64,000 nt of DNA from JAJZAM01 sp027391075 (GTDB lineage Bacteria > Actinomycetota > Acidimicrobiia > Acidimicrobiales > Palsa-688). Of this stretch, positions 34,142 through 43,038 are shown one piece after another; position 1 is the stretch's first letter, and every line of letters begins with the position of its first letter. Below the pieces are notes generated by a model. That model was not told where the DNA came from, did no database searches, and saw only the letters and a list, made by a program, of their open reading frames with translations. Both the position numbers and the translations under genes were made by a program. The stretch spans positions 1 through 64,000 of the forward strand of contig DAHYHI010000126.1 in assembly GCA_027391075.1 (NCBI GenBank), read 5' to 3'.

Positions 34142-34462
34142 TCAGCCAGCTACGGCAGCCTTGGCCTCCAAGGTTCGACGTCGACGGATCTTGCGGCGCT
34201 CCCGCTCGCTCAAGCCGCCCCAAATGCCAAACTTCTCTCCGTAGCTGACTGCATACTCGAGACACTCCTCACGAACCACGCAACCGCGACAAACCTCTTT
34301 AGCCTCTCGAGTGGAACTTCCCCGCTCCGGGAAGAAAAGATCTGGGTCGACGCCCATACAGTTCGCCTTACGCTGCCAGGACGGATGGGGTCCGCCAATC
34401 AGATTGACTATGTTGCTGACCACTGTCTCCTCGATTTCCGGCGCCCTAGGGTTGTGCAACAT
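34142..34462 (-). CDS. WhiB-family regulator (2)
   Basis: About 106 residues from ATG at 34462, which has AAGG about 9 bases upstream; a TTG lies at 34477. Cluster cysteines: one in KANCMG, then VCRGCVVREECLEYA, giving C-x2-C-x5-C. The GIWGG turn and RERRKIRRRR tail are present, as is the FFPERG block typical of WhiB2/WhmD types, regulators of septation in other actinobacteria. This copy has a longer N-terminus than WhiB 1. It converges with the formimidoyltransferase gene, with a hairpin between the stops. Confidence 0.93.
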   Translation of the reverse strand: MLHNPRAPEIEETVVSNIVNLIGGPHPSWQRKANCMGVDPDLFFPERGSSTREAKEVCRGCVVREECLEYAVSYGEKFGIWGGLSERERRKIRRRRTLEAKAAVAG

Positions 34463-34596
34463 GCAGAGGACCTTCAACCACTCCCCTGCACGTAACTACA
34501 CCACTGTAATACTGTTCGATCCGGAAGAAGATATCAAGATTTTCGTCCGATTTTTTTTCTCCGGTCGCCTTCGATCGGTGATCGTGGCGACTCCGT

Positions 34597-35256
34597 CTAG
34601 GAGGTAAGGATCGACTTGACCGCGTCCTCGGCGCCCTCAGCGACGAGGACGATCACCTCGTCGCCAGCTGCCAAGACGATGTCACCGCGCGGCACCACCA
34701 CACGGCGGCTGCGCACCACGGCGACGACGCTTGAATCCCTCGGCATACCCAGATCGGCTATCGCGCGATCGACGGCAGGCGAGGAGGCGTCGAGGGTCAC
34801 TTCTACCAAGCCGGCGCGGCCGTCTGCGAGGCTCATCAGCGGGACCAAGGTCCCCACCGACAGAGCCTCTTCGACCAGTGCAGTCATAAGGTGCGGCGTC
34901 GAAACTGCCACGTCGACCCCCCACGTCTCGTTGAACAACCAGATGTTCTTGGGATGGTTAACCCTGGCGATCACTCTCGGAACGGCGAACTCCTGTTTGG
35001 ACAACAAGGAGACCACCAGGTTGTCTTCGTCGTCTCCCGTGCACGCTACGACGACGTCCGCCGAGTCGAACTCAGCCTGAGACAGGACGCTAACTTCGCA
35101 GGCGTCGCCCGGCACCCACCTCCAGCCTGTCTGGCCCGCCTGGCGGCTGACGACTGCGTCGTCGACCTCGACGATCAGGACCTCGTGGCCGTTACGCGAC
35201 AGGTCGCGAGCGATGGAACGACCTACCACCCCTCCACCGGCGATTGAGACTTTCAT
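34597..35256 (-). CDS. trkA: TrkA-family potassium uptake regulator (2)
   Basis: A 219-residue RCK/TrkA protein: Rossmann N-terminal domain (MKVSIAGGGVVGRSIARDL...VLIVEVD, CTGDDEDNLVVSLLSKQEF) plus a C-terminal TrkA-C domain (GLVEVTLDASSPAVDRAIADLGMPRDSSVVAV). It binds NAD(H) or nucleotides and gates Trk/Ktr channels at the membrane. The frame extends far upstream, but MKVSIAGGG at 35256 begins the fold and overlaps the previous TrkA by 4 bases (ATGA). Twin TrkA genes in tandem match ceoB/ceoC of mycobacteria. No channel subunit is nearby. Confidence 0.92.
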   Translation of the reverse strand: MKVSIAGGGVVGRSIARDLSRNGHEVLIVEVDDAVVSRQAGQTGWRWVPGDACEVSVLSQAEFDSADVVVACTGDDEDNLVVSLLSKQEFAVPRVIARVNHPKNIWLFNETWGVDVAVSTPHLMTALVEEALSVGTLVPLMSLADGRAGLVEVTLDASSPAVDRAIADLGMPRDSSVVAVVRSRRVVVPRGDIVLAAGDEVIVLVAEGAEDAVKSILTS

Positions 35257-35924
35257 CGCCCACCTTTGGCGACTGCGCCCGACATCAACAGTGCCCTCAT
35301 TTCGTTGATGTGCTCTGTGCACACTGCCATATGGACGATGTCTCCTTCTTGGCCGACCAAACCCGGCTTCACAAGTTGGGACAGGACCCCCCTCGTGACT
35401 AGAACAGGCCTCCACTTGTCTCCTGCCGCCAGTTCGGCGACGGGCTTGCCGCAGTGAGCTTCGGGTAGCGGGACTTCGACCAGGTTCACGGTCCCCGTCG
35501 GGTCGGTCCACTCAGAACTGACCTCGCCCGGTATGAGTCGCCTGGCCACCTGATCGACGGTCCAGCTGACTGTCGCCACCGTTGGGATACCAAGTCGTTG
35601 GTATATCGCGGCCCTGCGGGGATCGTAGATCCTTGCCACGACGTTGCTGACTTCGAAGCATTCCCGGGCTATACGGGCAGTCAGTATGTTCGTGTTGTCC
35701 CCGCTCGTAACGGCCGCAACCGCCCCGGCACGCTCGATCCCAGCTCTGCGAAGGTCGTCTTGATCGAAGCCGAACCCGACCACCTGTTCGCAATCCCACT
35801 CAGAGGAAAGGCGTCGAAAAGCGACCGGGTTCTTGTCGAGGACCGCTACCGTGTGATCCTCCCTGCGAAGCCTGCCGGCGAGCTCGCTTCCTACCCGGCC
35901 GCAGCCGACGACAATGACGTGCAC
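35253..35924 (-). CDS. trkA: TrkA-family potassium uptake regulator (1)
   Basis: A 223-residue TrkA-type protein: MHVIVVGCGRVGSELAGRL starts the NAD-binding Rossmann domain, with VLDKNP, ASxVTSGDNTNILTARIAR-like repeats and NVVARIYDPRRA following. A C-terminal TrkA-C domain (VNLVEVPLPEAHCGKPVAELA) comes next. It is translated first; its stop overlaps the start of the second copy by 4 bases. The two probably form a heteromeric RCK ring that regulates a potassium channel encoded elsewhere. Confidence 0.92.
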   Translation of the reverse strand: MHVIVVGCGRVGSELAGRLRREDHTVAVLDKNPVAFRRLSSEWDCEQVVGFGFDQDDLRRAGIERAGAVAAVTSGDNTNILTARIARECFEVSNVVARIYDPRRAAIYQRLGIPTVATVSWTVDQVARRLIPGEVSSEWTDPTGTVNLVEVPLPEAHCGKPVAELAAGDKWRPVLVTRGVLSQLVKPGLVGQEGDIVHMAVCTEHINEMRALLMSGAVAKGGR

Positions 35925-36034
35925 CTGCCAAGCTTAAGCGAGATCCGACTTGGCGGCGAACTCGTGACGCTCGCCAGGCGCAAGGGCTCTCGGGTTTCAA
36001 GTCTTCGGGGAAACCTATTCCCCCGGTCGTCGGA

Positions 36035-38038
36035 TCAGGCGCTGCGACGCTGGACCCGCTTGTGCTCCAAGAAGTCGACAAGTACGTAGCTGCCGAGGCT
36101 CTCAGGGGTTGTGTAGAAGGCTCGGCCCCCGTTGATTTGGGTCATCTTCTCTACGAAGCTACGCAGGTAGCCCGTTGCGTCGAGCATGAACGTGTTCAGT
36201 CGAATCCCATCTCGGGTCAGCCTCGCCACCTCCTGGAGGGTGACCCTCACAGTCTCGGGAGTCGGCGGGTAGTCGAAGAACGGTTCGCCGTTCGCAAGTA
36301 TGTGCGCCGTCGGCTCGCCGTCGGTGATCATGATCACCTGCTTGGTACCTGACTTTCCCGACAGCATCCGCCTGGCGAGGATCAGGGCGTGCTGCATATT
36401 CGTCCCGTAGGTATAGTCCCAAGAGACCTCGGGTAGCGAGCTGGCTTTCAACTCCCTTGCCAGTTCGCCGAAGCCGACCATGCCGAGGAAGTCACGCGGG
36501 TACTGGCCGCTGATCAGTGACTGCAGAGCCATAGCCACTTTCTTAGCCGCCAGGAAATTCCCCCTCATCGGCATCGACAGCGAAAGGTCGATCGCCAAAA
36601 CCGTCGAGGACGATGTCACGGTCTCCGTCTGATCCACTTCGAAATCATCAGGCTCGAGGCGGACCGGCAGCCCCGAGCCCCCACGGCGCAGAGCGTTACG
36701 GACGGTTCTCTCTATCGAGAGGTTGAACGGGTCGCCCCACTCGTACGGCTTGGTCTCGAAGGTCCGCTCGTGGCCGACTCCGAGACGCTGTACCTGATGA
36801 CCTCCAGTGCGGTCCTTCATAACCTTCGAGAACAGTTCGGACAGCGCATTACGGCCGATCTTGCGCAAGCCGCGCGGGGTGAGCTCCAAGCGTCCCCCTT
36901 TGGTGTCCATGAGACCCGCCTCGGCCAACTGGCGTGCTATGCGAGCGAGCTGCTCCAACGATCGTGCCGCGTCGTCGCCGACTAGTTCCCTCGCCTTGTC
37001 GATATCCACCTCGGCTAGGGCACCCGGGTTGGAGGCGGTGGTAAGCATCGACTCCAGACTGTCGAGGTCGCCGAGGTTGTTGAGCACCGAGGCGGCTTCG
37101 GTCAGGCCCAGCGGATCTCCCCCGCTGAAGCTGTAACCCCCCTCCCATCCTGCTCCGGGAAACGCTCCCCGCAGGTTTCCTCTCAGCCGTTCCACTTGCC
37201 ACTTGAGATCTAGATCCTCCAGCAGTGCGTCCGACAGACGCTGCAACTCTGCCCTTTGGTCAGGAGTCATCGAGTTGAGCAACTGGGACATTGCCGCCAT
37301 CTGGCGCGCCATCCCTTCGAGCAGTTCGTCAAGGCTCGCTGGGTTGCCTGGGAACATGTCGCCGAACCGGGCCATGAAGTCCTCGAACGCGCCAGAGGTA
37401 TCCCGGCCCGCCGCGCGCGCTTCGATCATCTGGTTGAGATGGTCGAACATTTCCCTCATCCGCTGCAGCGACTCAGGAGACATGTCCGACATCGCCTCGG
37501 ACATCTGGTTGAACTGGCTCTGAAGAACCTGGGACCGTAGTTCCTCGACGAGCTCCTCAAAGCTCTGATGCGCAGAGGAGCTCGTCCAGTCGTAGTCTTG
37601 AAGGGAGCGGATCTGACCTGCCAGGTCAGGGGGTAGAAGGTCCAAAGCGATCGACCGCTCAGCGATAGCTTCGTCGCTCACGCCTGCTCTGCGTTGGTCT
37701 CCGGAGCCTTCCGCCTGCTCGCGAGCTGCGTCGAGTGACCTCCTCTCGGCGTCTACGATCTCTCTTAGCCTCTCAGCCACCTCGGAGAACGGCTCCCCGA
37801 GGTCGTGCTTTTCAAGCAGCTCGGCTTTGCGCTCCCGCAGCTTTTGGAGGATGTCGCGTAGCCCCTCCACCCGGCGACCATTTCGATCGGTGAAGCCACG
37901 TTGGAGAAGTCTGTGCAGCGCTTGATTCAAGTCGCCGTGGAAAAGCAAATCGTCGGTGAGCTGAGCGAACACGTCGTCAGCGTCGAAGTCGAACCCGGTC
38001 TGGGTTCCGTCCCAACGAGAGTAGGTGAATCCGGCCAC
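36035..38038 (-). CDS. VWA-domain protein, partner of a chelatase-like ATPase
   Basis: A 667-residue protein. The N-terminal two thirds are helical, Met/Gln/Glu-rich and probably extended (LRDILQKLRERKAEL, MFDHLNQMIEARA). The C-terminal third is a von Willebrand A domain with an intact MIDAS: DLSLS, a Thr in GTNM, and the Asp of MITDGEPT. Such proteins recruit and activate AAA+ ATPases for metal or cofactor loading or protein remodelling. It lies 6 bases after the gene for a magnesium-chelatase-like ATPase and surely works with it. Substrate unknown. Confidence 0.87.
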   Translation of the reverse strand: MAGFTYSRWDGTQTGFDFDADDVFAQLTDDLLFHGDLNQALHRLLQRGFTDRNGRRVEGLRDILQKLRERKAELLEKHDLGEPFSEVAERLREIVDAERRSLDAAREQAEGSGDQRRAGVSDEAIAERSIALDLLPPDLAGQIRSLQDYDWTSSSAHQSFEELVEELRSQVLQSQFNQMSEAMSDMSPESLQRMREMFDHLNQMIEARAAGRDTSGAFEDFMARFGDMFPGNPASLDELLEGMARQMAAMSQLLNSMTPDQRAELQRLSDALLEDLDLKWQVERLRGNLRGAFPGAGWEGGYSFSGGDPLGLTEAASVLNNLGDLDSLESMLTTASNPGALAEVDIDKARELVGDDAARSLEQLARIARQLAEAGLMDTKGGRLELTPRGLRKIGRNALSELFSKVMKDRTGGHQVQRLGVGHERTFETKPYEWGDPFNLSIERTVRNALRRGGSGLPVRLEPDDFEVDQTETVTSSSTVLAIDLSLSMPMRGNFLAAKKVAMALQSLISGQYPRDFLGMVGFGELARELKASSLPEVSWDYTYGTNMQHALILARRMLSGKSGTKQVIMITDGEPTAHILANGEPFFDYPPTPETVRVTLQEVARLTRDGIRLNTFMLDATGYLRSFVEKMTQINGGRAFYTTPESLGSYVLVDFLEHKRVQRRSA

Positions 38039-38044
38039 CGCCAG

Positions 38045-39454
38045 CTACCGGGCCCTGTAGAGGGAACGGGAGCCAGACTGGTCCTTGTTGAGCCGCTTCG
38101 TTAGGTGCATCCCTTCCAAGACGAACTCCACCCCCGAGGCTATTACCGAAGGCGACTCGCTGCCGGCTATGGAGCCTATTGACGCGACAGCTTCCCGAAG
38201 GCCGGGGAACTCACCAAGGGTCTCCACGAGGTCCGAGGCCGTCACGTCGTCACCGCTGTGGAGCACCCTCCCGCCTTCGAAGTCGGCACCCACGGCCTTG
38301 AGCTTGTCGGCTGGCACCGACGAACGGAACACGCCTATCACCGCTTGGGCGATGAGCGCTTCCACTACGTGGTTCTCACGACTGTCGTCGATGGAGTCCA
38401 ACTCCACCTTCCCGAGTGTCGACGCAGCCAGAGACTCGAGGTCTGCGATCCGAGGGGCCGCGTCCGGCTCTCCGAGACGCAAGGCTCTGCGTAGGGAGCT
38501 CGCCACCATGATCTCTTGGTTTGCGACGCTCAACCGTACCGAGACGCCCGACCGCTGGTTGATGTGGGGACTCTGACGTGCCAGATGCGTCAACGTCGCC
38601 ACGACCTCGGACATGAACTGGGGGACCTTCAAGACTACGCCCGGCAGGTCCGCCTTGGTCGCCTCCTGCTCGACGACGGCCATCTCCGCCTCCACGTCCA
38701 GCGGATAGTGCGTTCGGATCTGTGACCCGAAACGGTCTTTCAGCGGCGTAATGATCCGGCCGCGGTTTGTGTAATCCTCCGGGTTGGCGGAAGCCACCAG
38801 CAAGATGTCGAGAGGGAGCCTGATCTTGTACCCCCGAACCTGTATGTCGCGCTCTTCGAGCACGTTGAGCAGGCCAACTTGGATTCGCTCAGCCAGATCT
38901 GGCAGTTCGTTTACCGCGAAGATCCCCCGGTTCGTGCGCGGAACAAGCCCGTAGTGCAAAGTGAGCTCGTCGGAGAGGTACCGGCCTTCGGCAACTCGAA
39001 TCGGGTCCACTTCGCCGATCAGGTCCGCGATAGATGTATCGGGCGTCGCGAGCTTCTCGCCGAGACGCTCGTCCCTGTGAACCCATGCGATCGGACAGTC
39101 GTCTGCCTGCTCGGCGACGAGGTCTCTTGCGTACCTAGACACCGGACGGTAGGGATCATCGAGGATCTCTGAGCCCGCCACGATAGGAATCCACTCGTCC
39201 AGCAGCCCAGTAAGGGACCGTATCATCCTGGTCTTCGCCTGGCCGCGCTCGCCGAGAAAGATCACGTCGTGGCCTGCGAGAAGGGCGTTCTCAAGCTGTG
39301 GCAGGACGGTGTCCTCGTATCCGACTAGGCCGCTGACGATTTGCCCGCCAGAGCGGAGACGAGCTGCGACGTTACGGCGAATCTCTTCCTTGACAGGGAC
39401 GGACTGCCATCCGCTTCGCCTTAGCCCTCCGAGTGTTACCGGCCTGGATGTCAT
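38045..39454 (-). CDS. Magnesium-chelatase-like AAA+ ATPase
   Basis: About 469 residues. Walker A FLGERGQAKTRMIR, and Walker B-type RGIFAVNELPDLAERIQVGLLNVLEE, and the sensor-1/arginine-finger block ASANPEDYTNRGRIITPLKDRFGSQI. This is the ChlI/BchI-like clade of AAA+ ATPases, which pair with VWA proteins. I use ATG at 39454, which starts MTSRPVTLGGLRRSG; a TTG at 39484 extends it by 10 residues. It forms a two-gene unit with the VWA gene 6 bases downstream. Nothing nearby points to chlorophyll or cobalt insertion, so the role is unassigned. Confidence 0.88.
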   Translation of the reverse strand: MTSRPVTLGGLRRSGWQSVPVKEEIRRNVAARLRSGGQIVSGLVGYEDTVLPQLENALLAGHDVIFLGERGQAKTRMIRSLTGLLDEWIPIVAGSEILDDPYRPVSRYARDLVAEQADDCPIAWVHRDERLGEKLATPDTSIADLIGEVDPIRVAEGRYLSDELTLHYGLVPRTNRGIFAVNELPDLAERIQVGLLNVLEERDIQVRGYKIRLPLDILLVASANPEDYTNRGRIITPLKDRFGSQIRTHYPLDVEAEMAVVEQEATKADLPGVVLKVPQFMSEVVATLTHLARQSPHINQRSGVSVRLSVANQEIMVASSLRRALRLGEPDAAPRIADLESLAASTLGKVELDSIDDSRENHVVEALIAQAVIGVFRSSVPADKLKAVGADFEGGRVLHSGDDVTASDLVETLGEFPGLREAVASIGSIAGSESPSVIASGVEFVLEGMHLTKRLNKDQSGSRSLYRAR

Positions 39455-39531
39455 GGGGTCCAAGCTACCCCTACCAAGAGGCAATCATGTCAGCGCGTCC
39501 CCGGCATGGCCCGACGTGTGTCCAGGGGCGC

Positions 39532-40071
39532 TCAGCCCGTGTACGAGGATGCCGCCAAACGCCGCCGGCGGTGGAACGACAGCCTGGCAAAGATTGACTC
39601 CCGGGCCTTGGGCTTCTTGGCTTTCGGCTTGGTCGGCGCGTCGGGGCGCAGGCCAGCCGGCTTGTACGCGCGATGATCTAACTCTGGGGTAGCCATCCTG
39701 CTCAGTTTCCGCCGCGCCTGGGACGCGATCAGGGCCCTGTCTGCCCTCGACATTCCGAACAGCACTCCGATCATCTCGCGAGTCTGGGCGGAAGCCACTT
39801 CGAGGCGTAGAGCCGGCATCCCCTCGGTGACGGTAGCTGTCAAGACGGTCAGCATCTCCAAGCTGAGCGTCAAACCGTCCCGGACGCCGTCGGTCGGAGT
39901 CAGGTCTCCGTCGTGGTAGGAGGAGTAGATCCGCTGGATCTCCCGGCACAAACCTAGGCTGAAAGCGACGTCATCCTCTTCCACCAGCTTGAAGCCGTGA
40001 GCCTCGACCATCGGTTCTAGGGACTTTGGCTCGCTTAGCTGTAGCACTTGGCTGTCTCCGAAATCACTCAT
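39532..40071 (-). CDS. Protein of unknown function, 179 residues
   Basis: I do not recognise this protein. An acidic N-terminal half (LEPMVEAHGFKLVEEDDVAFSLG, YSSYHDGDLTPTDGVRDGL) is followed by a helical, mildly hydrophobic middle (LEMLTVLTATVTEGMPALRLEVASAQTREMIGVLFGMSRADRALIASQARRKL) and a strongly basic tail (KAKKPKAR, FHRRRRLAAS). It has no signal peptide or transmembrane helix. ATG start. It lies about 50 bases upstream of the ATPase/VWA unit in the same direction and might be co-transcribed with it. A role with that module is speculative. Confidence 0.6.
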   Translation of the reverse strand: MSDFGDSQVLQLSEPKSLEPMVEAHGFKLVEEDDVAFSLGLCREIQRIYSSYHDGDLTPTDGVRDGLTLSLEMLTVLTATVTEGMPALRLEVASAQTREMIGVLFGMSRADRALIASQARRKLSRMATPELDHRAYKPAGLRPDAPTKPKAKKPKARESIFARLSFHRRRRLAASSYTG

Positions 40072-40165
40072 GCCTCTGTCGTTGTAGGGCGGGGCCCGTA
40101 ACGGACGGAGCTACCCACTGCGAGGTCTTTCGGCTTCTATGAGGCTCGCCTTGAGGCCAAAGCCG

Positions 40166-40555
40166 TCAAGACGAGCTTACGGCGGCTCCAGTCGGGGCCC
40201 AATCCCAGGTCTCGGAGTCCGACCACAGCCCATCTAGCTGGTAGAAGTCCCGAGCCTCCTCGAGCATGGCATGCACCACAAACGCTCCGAAGTCCATAAG
40301 AACCCACCGGGCGTCGGCGAGCCCTTCGACGCTAATGGGCCCGCCGCCTCCGAACTCCTTCACCCGCTCTTCGACAGCGTCGGCTATCGTGCGGACCTGT
40401 CTGGAACTGGTGGCACTGGTTATGACGAACGCATCGGCAATTCCAAGGGACTTCCCCACCCCGAGGACCACGGTGGATTCACCGCCCTTCTCGTAGCACG
40501 CCTTCGCCGCTTCAAGGCACAGCTGCCTAACGGTCGGACCTTCCAAAACTCTCAC
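40166..40555 (-). CDS. rsfS: Ribosomal silencing factor RsfS
   Basis: A 129-residue RsfS (YbeB/DUF143 family), which binds ribosomal protein L14 and blocks subunit joining under nutrient limitation. Diagnostic blocks are ADAFVITSATSSRQVRTIADAVEER, GLADARWVLMDFGAFVVHAML and the final FYQLDGLWSD. GTG start. It is downstream of nadD in the same direction, an association widely conserved in bacteria. A small membrane-protein gene stands between them. Confidence 0.95.
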   Translation of the reverse strand: MRVLEGPTVRQLCLEAAKACYEKGGESTVVLGVGKSLGIADAFVITSATSSRQVRTIADAVEERVKEFGGGGPISVEGLADARWVLMDFGAFVVHAMLEEARDFYQLDGLWSDSETWDWAPTGAAVSSS

Positions 40556-40559
40556 CTCT

Positions 40560-40922
40560 CTACCGTAGGGCTTGCGACGCTAAGTTCAGCGTCAGGGAGT
40601 GATTCAAGCCCGTGTGAGCGGGGTGGGTTCCTCCCGACCCGGATGGGCTGTCGAGCCACTGCAGTCCGAGAATCACGACTGTCGCCGTCAGCAAGGCGAC
40701 GAGCACTACCAAGACCGCCATCATCTCCCTGAAGCGGCGTCGGCGCCGACGGCGGCGCGCTGAGCGGACGCCGATCTTGGGTTGGTCGACGCCGGATCTA
40801 GCGCTCAGGGACTTGGCTGTTTCGGTCGGTGCAGGCCTGCGCGTCGAAGGCTCCGTCCGCATGCCACTGAGAGCTCGCTGCGATAGCAAGTCACGGCGAA
40901 CCGTCAGCATTCCCCTCCACAA
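40560..40922 (-). CDS. Small membrane protein between nadD and rsfS
   Basis: A 120-residue protein (or 116 from ATG at 40910): a basic Arg-rich N-terminal half (GVRSARRRRRRRRFRE), one hydrophobic helix at about residues 68-86 (AVLVVLVALLTATVVILGL) and a 30-residue extracytoplasmic tail rich in Gly, Ser and His. The start overlaps the nadD stop by 7-19 bases, and it ends 4 bases before rsfS. No family is recognised. Position in an otherwise conserved unit supports its being a gene; LytR-type genes often occupy this place in actinobacteria, but this is not one. Confidence 0.7.
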   Translation of the reverse strand: MWRGMLTVRRDLLSQRALSGMRTEPSTRRPAPTETAKSLSARSGVDQPKIGVRSARRRRRRRRFREMMAVLVVLVALLTATVVILGLQWLDSPSGSGGTHPAHTGLNHSLTLNLASQALR

Positions 40923-41503
40923 TACATTCCCCTGCGTCGCAGCAACTCCACGCCCTTGGCAGGTATCAGGTAGTCGAGCGGGCGTCCATCTCGGGCACGT
41001 TCGCGCAGGTCAGTGCTAGAGATCTCAAGGTTGGGCACCTCGACGGTCTCGACTCTCCACCCTGAGTCCTCGAGGCCGCTCGGTGACGCCGCACCGGGAC
41101 GATTCACCACCACGAGACGCGCAAGGTCGCGGATCTCTTCCCATCGATCCCAGCTCTGCAGCGACGAAGCGACGTCCCACCCGACTATCAGGTACAGATC
41201 CGGCGCTGGGACACCGACCCGCAGCTCTCGCAGTGTTTCGACCGTGTAGGACGGCCCCCCCCGGTCGATCTCCGTTCGGCCTGCCTCAAGACCCTCGACG
41301 CCAGCCACGCAGGCTTCGACGAGTGCCAACCGGTCAAGCGCCGGGCTCACCGGTCTCGAGCCCACCTTCTGCCACGGCTCGTTGGCGACCATTAGAAGGA
41401 CGCGATCGAGATCTAAAGCGTCGCGACAGTTCACGGCCGCGACGAGATGACCTACGTGGATCGGGTCGAACGTCCCGCCGAGGACTCCTACACGCTGGGC
41501 CAT
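40904..41503 (-). CDS. nadD: Nicotinate-nucleotide adenylyltransferase
   Basis: A 199-residue NadD that adenylates nicotinate mononucleotide to deamido-NAD in NAD synthesis. The HIGH-like motif GGTFDPIHVGHL and the later VLLMVANEPWQK, LYLIVGWDVASSL and SSTDLRERARDGRPLDYLIP segments are diagnostic. ATG start. It heads the unit nadD - small membrane protein - rsfS and is divergent from the DAHP synthase gene across about 115 bases. Confidence 0.96.
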   Translation of the reverse strand: MAQRVGVLGGTFDPIHVGHLVAAVNCRDALDLDRVLLMVANEPWQKVGSRPVSPALDRLALVEACVAGVEGLEAGRTEIDRGGPSYTVETLRELRVGVPAPDLYLIVGWDVASSLQSWDRWEEIRDLARLVVVNRPGAASPSGLEDSGWRVETVEVPNLEISSTDLRERARDGRPLDYLIPAKGVELLRRRGMYCGGEC

Positions 41504-41617
41504 CGTCCTCGAAGGCTACCGTTTCAGCGGGGTCGCCTCTAATAGCCTGACGTTCACCTGGTCGGTTAGGAGATATTCGCGTTGCCAAGGGTTGGAGTTT
41601 GAGCCACTCTGGATGGC

Positions 41618-42964
41618 ATGCCCAACCGATCCACGTGGAGTCCCGCCAGCTGGAGAGCTCGACCCGCAGGCCAGCAACCGGACTGGCCTGACGCTTTCGC
41701 CTTGGACCGCGTGCTGAAAGTCATCTCGGCTTTGCCCCCTCTCGTGTTCGCTGGTGAGGCGAGAAGCCTGACTTCGAGTCTTGCGGAAGTCGCGGCCGGC
41801 AGGGCTTTCCTTCTGCAAGCGGGTGACTGCGCCGAGTCCTTCAACGACTTCACGGCGGACAGCATCCGCGACAAGCTGCGGGTGATACTACAGATGGCCG
41901 CAGTGCTCACCTACGGGTCGGGAGTACCGGTTGTAAAGGTTGGGCGGATCGCCGGTCAGTTCGCAAAGCCCCGCAGCTCCACCACCGAGTTGGTCGACGG
42001 CCAGGAGATACCGAGCTTTCGAGGTCACCTCGTCAACGACGACGCTCCTACCCTGACCGCCAGGACTCCCGACCCGAACCGACTCCTCGACGCTTACCAC
42101 CAGTCCGCGTCGACGCTCAACCTCCTAAGGGCGTTCACCAAGGGCGGGTTCGCCGACTTGTCTCAGGTCCACACTTGGAACAGGGAGTTCGTCGCCCAGA
42201 GCCCTGGTGGGCGTAAGTACGAAGCTCTCGCGTCGGAGATCGAACGGGCCCTGCAGTTCATGCGTGCATGTGGCGTCGACCTTTCCGCCGGGACGCTTCG
42301 CGAGGTCGAGTTCTGGACGAGCCACGAAGCCCTGATACTGGGCTTCGAGGAGGCTATGACCAGGCGAGACTCGCTGACTGGTGACTGGTATGACACCTCG
42401 GCCCATCTGCTTTGGGTCGGCGAACGCACCAGGGAGGTGGCTGGAGCTCACGCCGACTTCCTCTCGGGGATTTCGAACCCGATAGGAGCGAAAGTGGGCC
42501 CCTCTGCCACACCGGCGGAATTAGTGGCTCTGTGTGACAAATTAGACCCCGAGCGGACTCCGGGACGGCTGGTGCTGATCGCCAGGATGGGGATCAGCAA
42601 GGCGGCAGGCCGCCTGCCGGGGTTGATAGACGCTGTTCGAGAGTCAGGCCATCCCGTAGTTTGGACCTGCGACCCGATGCACGGCAACACCTTCGTCGGC
42701 GCCGGGGGACGAAAGACCAGGCATCTCGACCACATCATGGGCGAGATCAGCGAGTTCTTCGAGGTATGCCGGCGCGAGGGCGCTTGGCCCGGCGGGATCC
42801 ACATCGAGCTCACCGGCGATGACGTCACGGAATGCCTTGGCGGAACGGAGGAGGTCTTAGAGGAGCAACTCGAGCTGCGCTACACCACCACCTGTGATCC
42901 CCGACTTAACGGCGGACAGTCTTTGGACCTCGCCTTTCAGGTAGCGGAGCTCCTCCGGACCTGA
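41618..42964 (+). CDS. aroG: DAHP synthase, class II
   Basis: A 448-residue class II 3-deoxy-D-arabino-heptulosonate-7-phosphate synthase, joining phosphoenolpyruvate and erythrose 4-phosphate in the first step of aromatic amino acid synthesis. LQAGDCAESFNDF, KVGRIAGQFAKPRS, WTCDPMHGNTF and GGIHIELTGDDVTECLGG are its hallmarks, with the metal ligand Cys in GDCAE. This is the plant/mycobacterial type, unrelated in sequence to class I. ATG start. It may share a transcript with the sulfite/nitrite reductase, but an inverted repeat separates them. Confidence 0.97.
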   Translation: MPNRSTWSPASWRARPAGQQPDWPDAFALDRVLKVISALPPLVFAGEARSLTSSLAEVAAGRAFLLQAGDCAESFNDFTADSIRDKLRVILQMAAVLTYGSGVPVVKVGRIAGQFAKPRSSTTELVDGQEIPSFRGHLVNDDAPTLTARTPDPNRLLDAYHQSASTLNLLRAFTKGGFADLSQVHTWNREFVAQSPGGRKYEALASEIERALQFMRACGVDLSAGTLREVEFWTSHEALILGFEEAMTRRDSLTGDWYDTSAHLLWVGERTREVAGAHADFLSGISNPIGAKVGPSATPAELVALCDKLDPERTPGRLVLIARMGISKAAGRLPGLIDAVRESGHPVVWTCDPMHGNTFVGAGGRKTRHLDHIMGEISEFFEVCRREGAWPGGIHIELTGDDVTECLGGTEEVLEEQLELRYTTTCDPRLNGGQSLDLAFQVAELLRT

Positions 42965-43000
42965 TGCAGAGAGCGGCGCAAAGCGGCCGCGGATCATAAT

Positions 43001-43021
43001 TGTTGATTATTCAGATCAACA
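43001..43021. promoter_or_regulatory. Inverted repeat upstream of sulfite/nitrite reductase
   Basis: TGTTGAT-TATTCAG-ATCAACA: perfect 7-base arms 7 bases apart, in a markedly AT-rich stretch (42994-43032) immediately before the reductase start at 43039. The size and position suit a dimeric repressor or activator site for a nitrogen or sulfur regulator. The binding protein is not identified. Confidence 0.45.
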
Positions 43022-43038
43022 TTTGATAGATTCTGTCT

